DNA from: Ovoidimarina sp038744785
GTDB lineage: Bacteria; Pseudomonadota; Alphaproteobacteria; Rhodobacterales; Rhodobacteraceae
Reading direction: 5' to 3'
Assembly: GCA_038744785.1 (NCBI GenBank)
Contig: JBCDLX010000014.1
Span: 62,001 to 126,000 of the forward strand
Length of the DNA: 64,000 nucleotides
The translations under genes and the position numbers were made by a program. Positions within the stretch are counted from its first letter, which is position 1, and every line of letters begins with the position of its first letter. The notes under the pieces are model-generated. The model was not told the DNA's origin, ran no database searches, and saw nothing but the letters and a program-made list of their open reading frames with translations. Below, one piece after another: positions 62,852 to 64,000 of the stretch.

Positions 62852-63781
62852 ATGGAGACAGCCCCCTATTTTGCCGAACTGGCCGAAGGGCCTTCGGGCG
62901 GAACAGGGGTTTGGCTGAGAGCAGATGATGGGGTGCGGATCCGGGCAGTGTTCTGGCCGGACGGCGCGCAGGGAACGGTCTTTCTGTTTCCCGGTAGGTG
63001 CGAATATGTCGAAAAATACGGTCGAACCGCCGCAAACCTTGCCGTACGAGGGTTCGCCACGCTGGCCGTCGATTGGCGCGGACAAGGCCTGTCGGACAGG
63101 CTGCTGACGAACCCGGACATCGGTCACGTACAGCGGTTCACTGACTATCAATTCGATGTTCAAGCCTGCCTTGCTCTAGCAGACGCCCAAGGCCTTCCAA
63201 AACCTTGGTTCCTGCTCGCGCATTCGATGGGTGGGGCCATCGGTCTAAGGGCACTGACCAACCGCGCGCCCTTTGCAGCAGCCGGGTTCAGTGCGCCCAT
63301 GTGGGGCATTGTGATTGCGCCCAGCCTAAAGCACGTGGCCGCGACCGTGCCGAGGATCGCTAGATCAATGGGGCTTGGTGGGCGGCAGACCCCTACAACA
63401 AGTCCTGCGAGCTATTTTCTGCATGCACCGTTCGAAGGGAACTTTCTGACCACCGACGAGACATACTGGGCGTACATGACACGGCAGGCGGCCTTTCATC
63501 CCCGCTTTCGTCTGGGTGGTCCAAGCCTAACCTGGTTGGCCGAGGCCCTGTCTGAAACGTACGCGCTTCAGACGTTGTCGCCCCCGTCTGTCCGAACGAT
63601 TATCGGCGTGGGCACCGAAGAAAAGATCGTCGATGTCACGGCGATGAAACGCGTCGCGGCACGCTGGGCGACAGCAGAGCTTGTTGTCTATCAGGGTGCA
63701 GAGCACGAACTTCTTATGGAACGGCCAGACGTGCGCACGGCGTTCTTGGACCGGATGGAAACCCTGTTTCTGGAGGTCTAA
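62852..63781 (+). CDS. Alpha/beta hydrolase (lysophospholipase-like)
   Basis: 309 residues from the ATG at 62852. Core blocks: GTVFLFPGRCEYVEKYGRTA (first strand, cap), TLAVDWRGQGLSDRLL, the nucleophile elbow AHSMGGAI with S115, and a late catalytic His in GAEHELLMERPDV; the acid is probably in IGVGTEEKIVDVTAM. This is the monoglyceride lipase/lysophospholipase (PldB-like) type of serine hydrolase. Its pairing with an SCP2 lipid-binding gene supports lipid hydrolysis. Cytoplasmic, no signal peptide. Confidence 0.88.
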   Translation: METAPYFAELAEGPSGGTGVWLRADDGVRIRAVFWPDGAQGTVFLFPGRCEYVEKYGRTAANLAVRGFATLAVDWRGQGLSDRLLTNPDIGHVQRFTDYQFDVQACLALADAQGLPKPWFLLAHSMGGAIGLRALTNRAPFAAAGFSAPMWGIVIAPSLKHVAATVPRIARSMGLGGRQTPTTSPASYFLHAPFEGNFLTTDETYWAYMTRQAAFHPRFRLGGPSLTWLAEALSETYALQTLSPPSVRTIIGVGTEEKIVDVTAMKRVAARWATAELVVYQGAEHELLMERPDVRTAFLDRMETLFLEV

Positions 63782-63796
63782 GACACAGCAGCCTGC

Positions 63797-64000
63797 CTAG
63801 GGTGCCTTTATCGCCGTAGCCGCTGCGCGAGCCCCGGCAGCCATCCAACCCGCCTCAGAGCTGACAAAGAACACGTTGACGCCGTGGGCCGCGACGCGCT
63901 CGGCCTCGGCCGGGCCCGGCACAAAGGTGATATTGGCCACGCCCGCTGCAGCGCAAGCCGCGCCGACCTTGGCGTAGGCCTGCATCAACTGATCTGACCA
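63797..64000 (-). CDS. HpcH/HpaI aldolase family protein (C-terminal part, runs out of window)
   Basis: Only the last 67 codons are inside the window. The stretch YAKVGAACAAAGVANITFVP, PAEAERVAAHGVNVFFVSSE and GWMAAGARAAATAIKAP looks like the C terminus of HpcH/HpaI-type aldolases, where a GF...GSD region precedes the last helix. Family members cleave 2-keto-3-deoxy acids or related malonyl compounds with a divalent metal. The identification rests on a short segment. Confidence 0.55.
   Translation of the reverse strand, partial: WSDQLMQAYAKVGAACAAAGVANITFVPGPAEAERVAAHGVNVFFVSSEAGWMAAGARAAATAIKAP

Noticed and set aside
1..64000. CRISPR array or tRNA/rRNA genes
   Set aside because: No regularly spaced direct repeats, cloverleaf-like pattern or rRNA-like sequence was noticed on reading the window. 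A dedicated search would be needed to exclude a small RNA gene.

Overview
The window reads as a chromosome segment of an alphaproteobacterium of the order Rhodobacterales (Roseobacter-like). The base composition is moderately GC-rich. The right-hand third carries typical housekeeping genes of that group: a 7Fe ferredoxin next to an S4-domain protein and a SUV3-like helicase, CarD, a KefB/C-type antiporter, 4-hydroxyphenylpyruvate dioxygenase facing an Lrp/AsnC regulator, and MetY-type O-acetylhomoserine sulfhydrylase. No rRNA, tRNA or CRISPR array was recognised.

Layout. (1) 0.36-4.0 kb: a tightly coupled three-gene operon encoding an IrrE-type metallopeptidase fused to a macro domain, a P-loop kinase fused to an adenylosuccinate-synthetase-like domain with the catalytic Asp replaced by Ser (as in phage PurZ), and a DUF7002 protein with ADP-ribosyltransferase-like features. 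This is the best candidate for an undescribed, possibly defensive, system. (2) 4.5-30 kb: a patchwork accessory region with three intact CPBP-family membrane proteases and one relic, three GNAT acetyltransferases, two related winged-helix/TPR regulators (one with an internal amber codon), two peroxiredoxins, a rhodanese, a MATE pump, a broken YhiI-RbbA-YhhJ-like ABC exporter and a decayed IS6-type transposase. It ends in a TetR regulator fused to a CmcJ/NvfI-like oxygenase, which sits in an operon with a DUF4336 protein behind a perfect paired operator. (3) 30.4-35.9 kb: a prophage or island remnant with TerL, a DUF5681 protein, a ParB-domain DNA methyltransferase, a field of CAGGGAA inverted repeats and a serine-recombinase relic. 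(4) 36.9-42.7 kb: an SDR gene and a minus-strand cluster (TetR, membrane protein, MBL hydrolase, NmrA-like, MAPEG, methyltransferase) that carries three copies of an AGAGAA-N6-TTCTCT operator. (5) 42.9-64 kb: mostly core genome.

How the parts may work together. In the left operon an ADP-ribosyltransferase-like protein, an ADP-ribose-binding macro domain and a purine-nucleotide enzyme suggest chemistry on nucleotides or nucleic acids with built-in reversal. The TetR cluster in region 4 looks like one regulon controlled by its own repressor. The many frameshifts, relics and truncated genes in region 2 show ongoing decay of acquired DNA, although homopolymer and point-stop lesions could also be assembly errors and need read-level checking.
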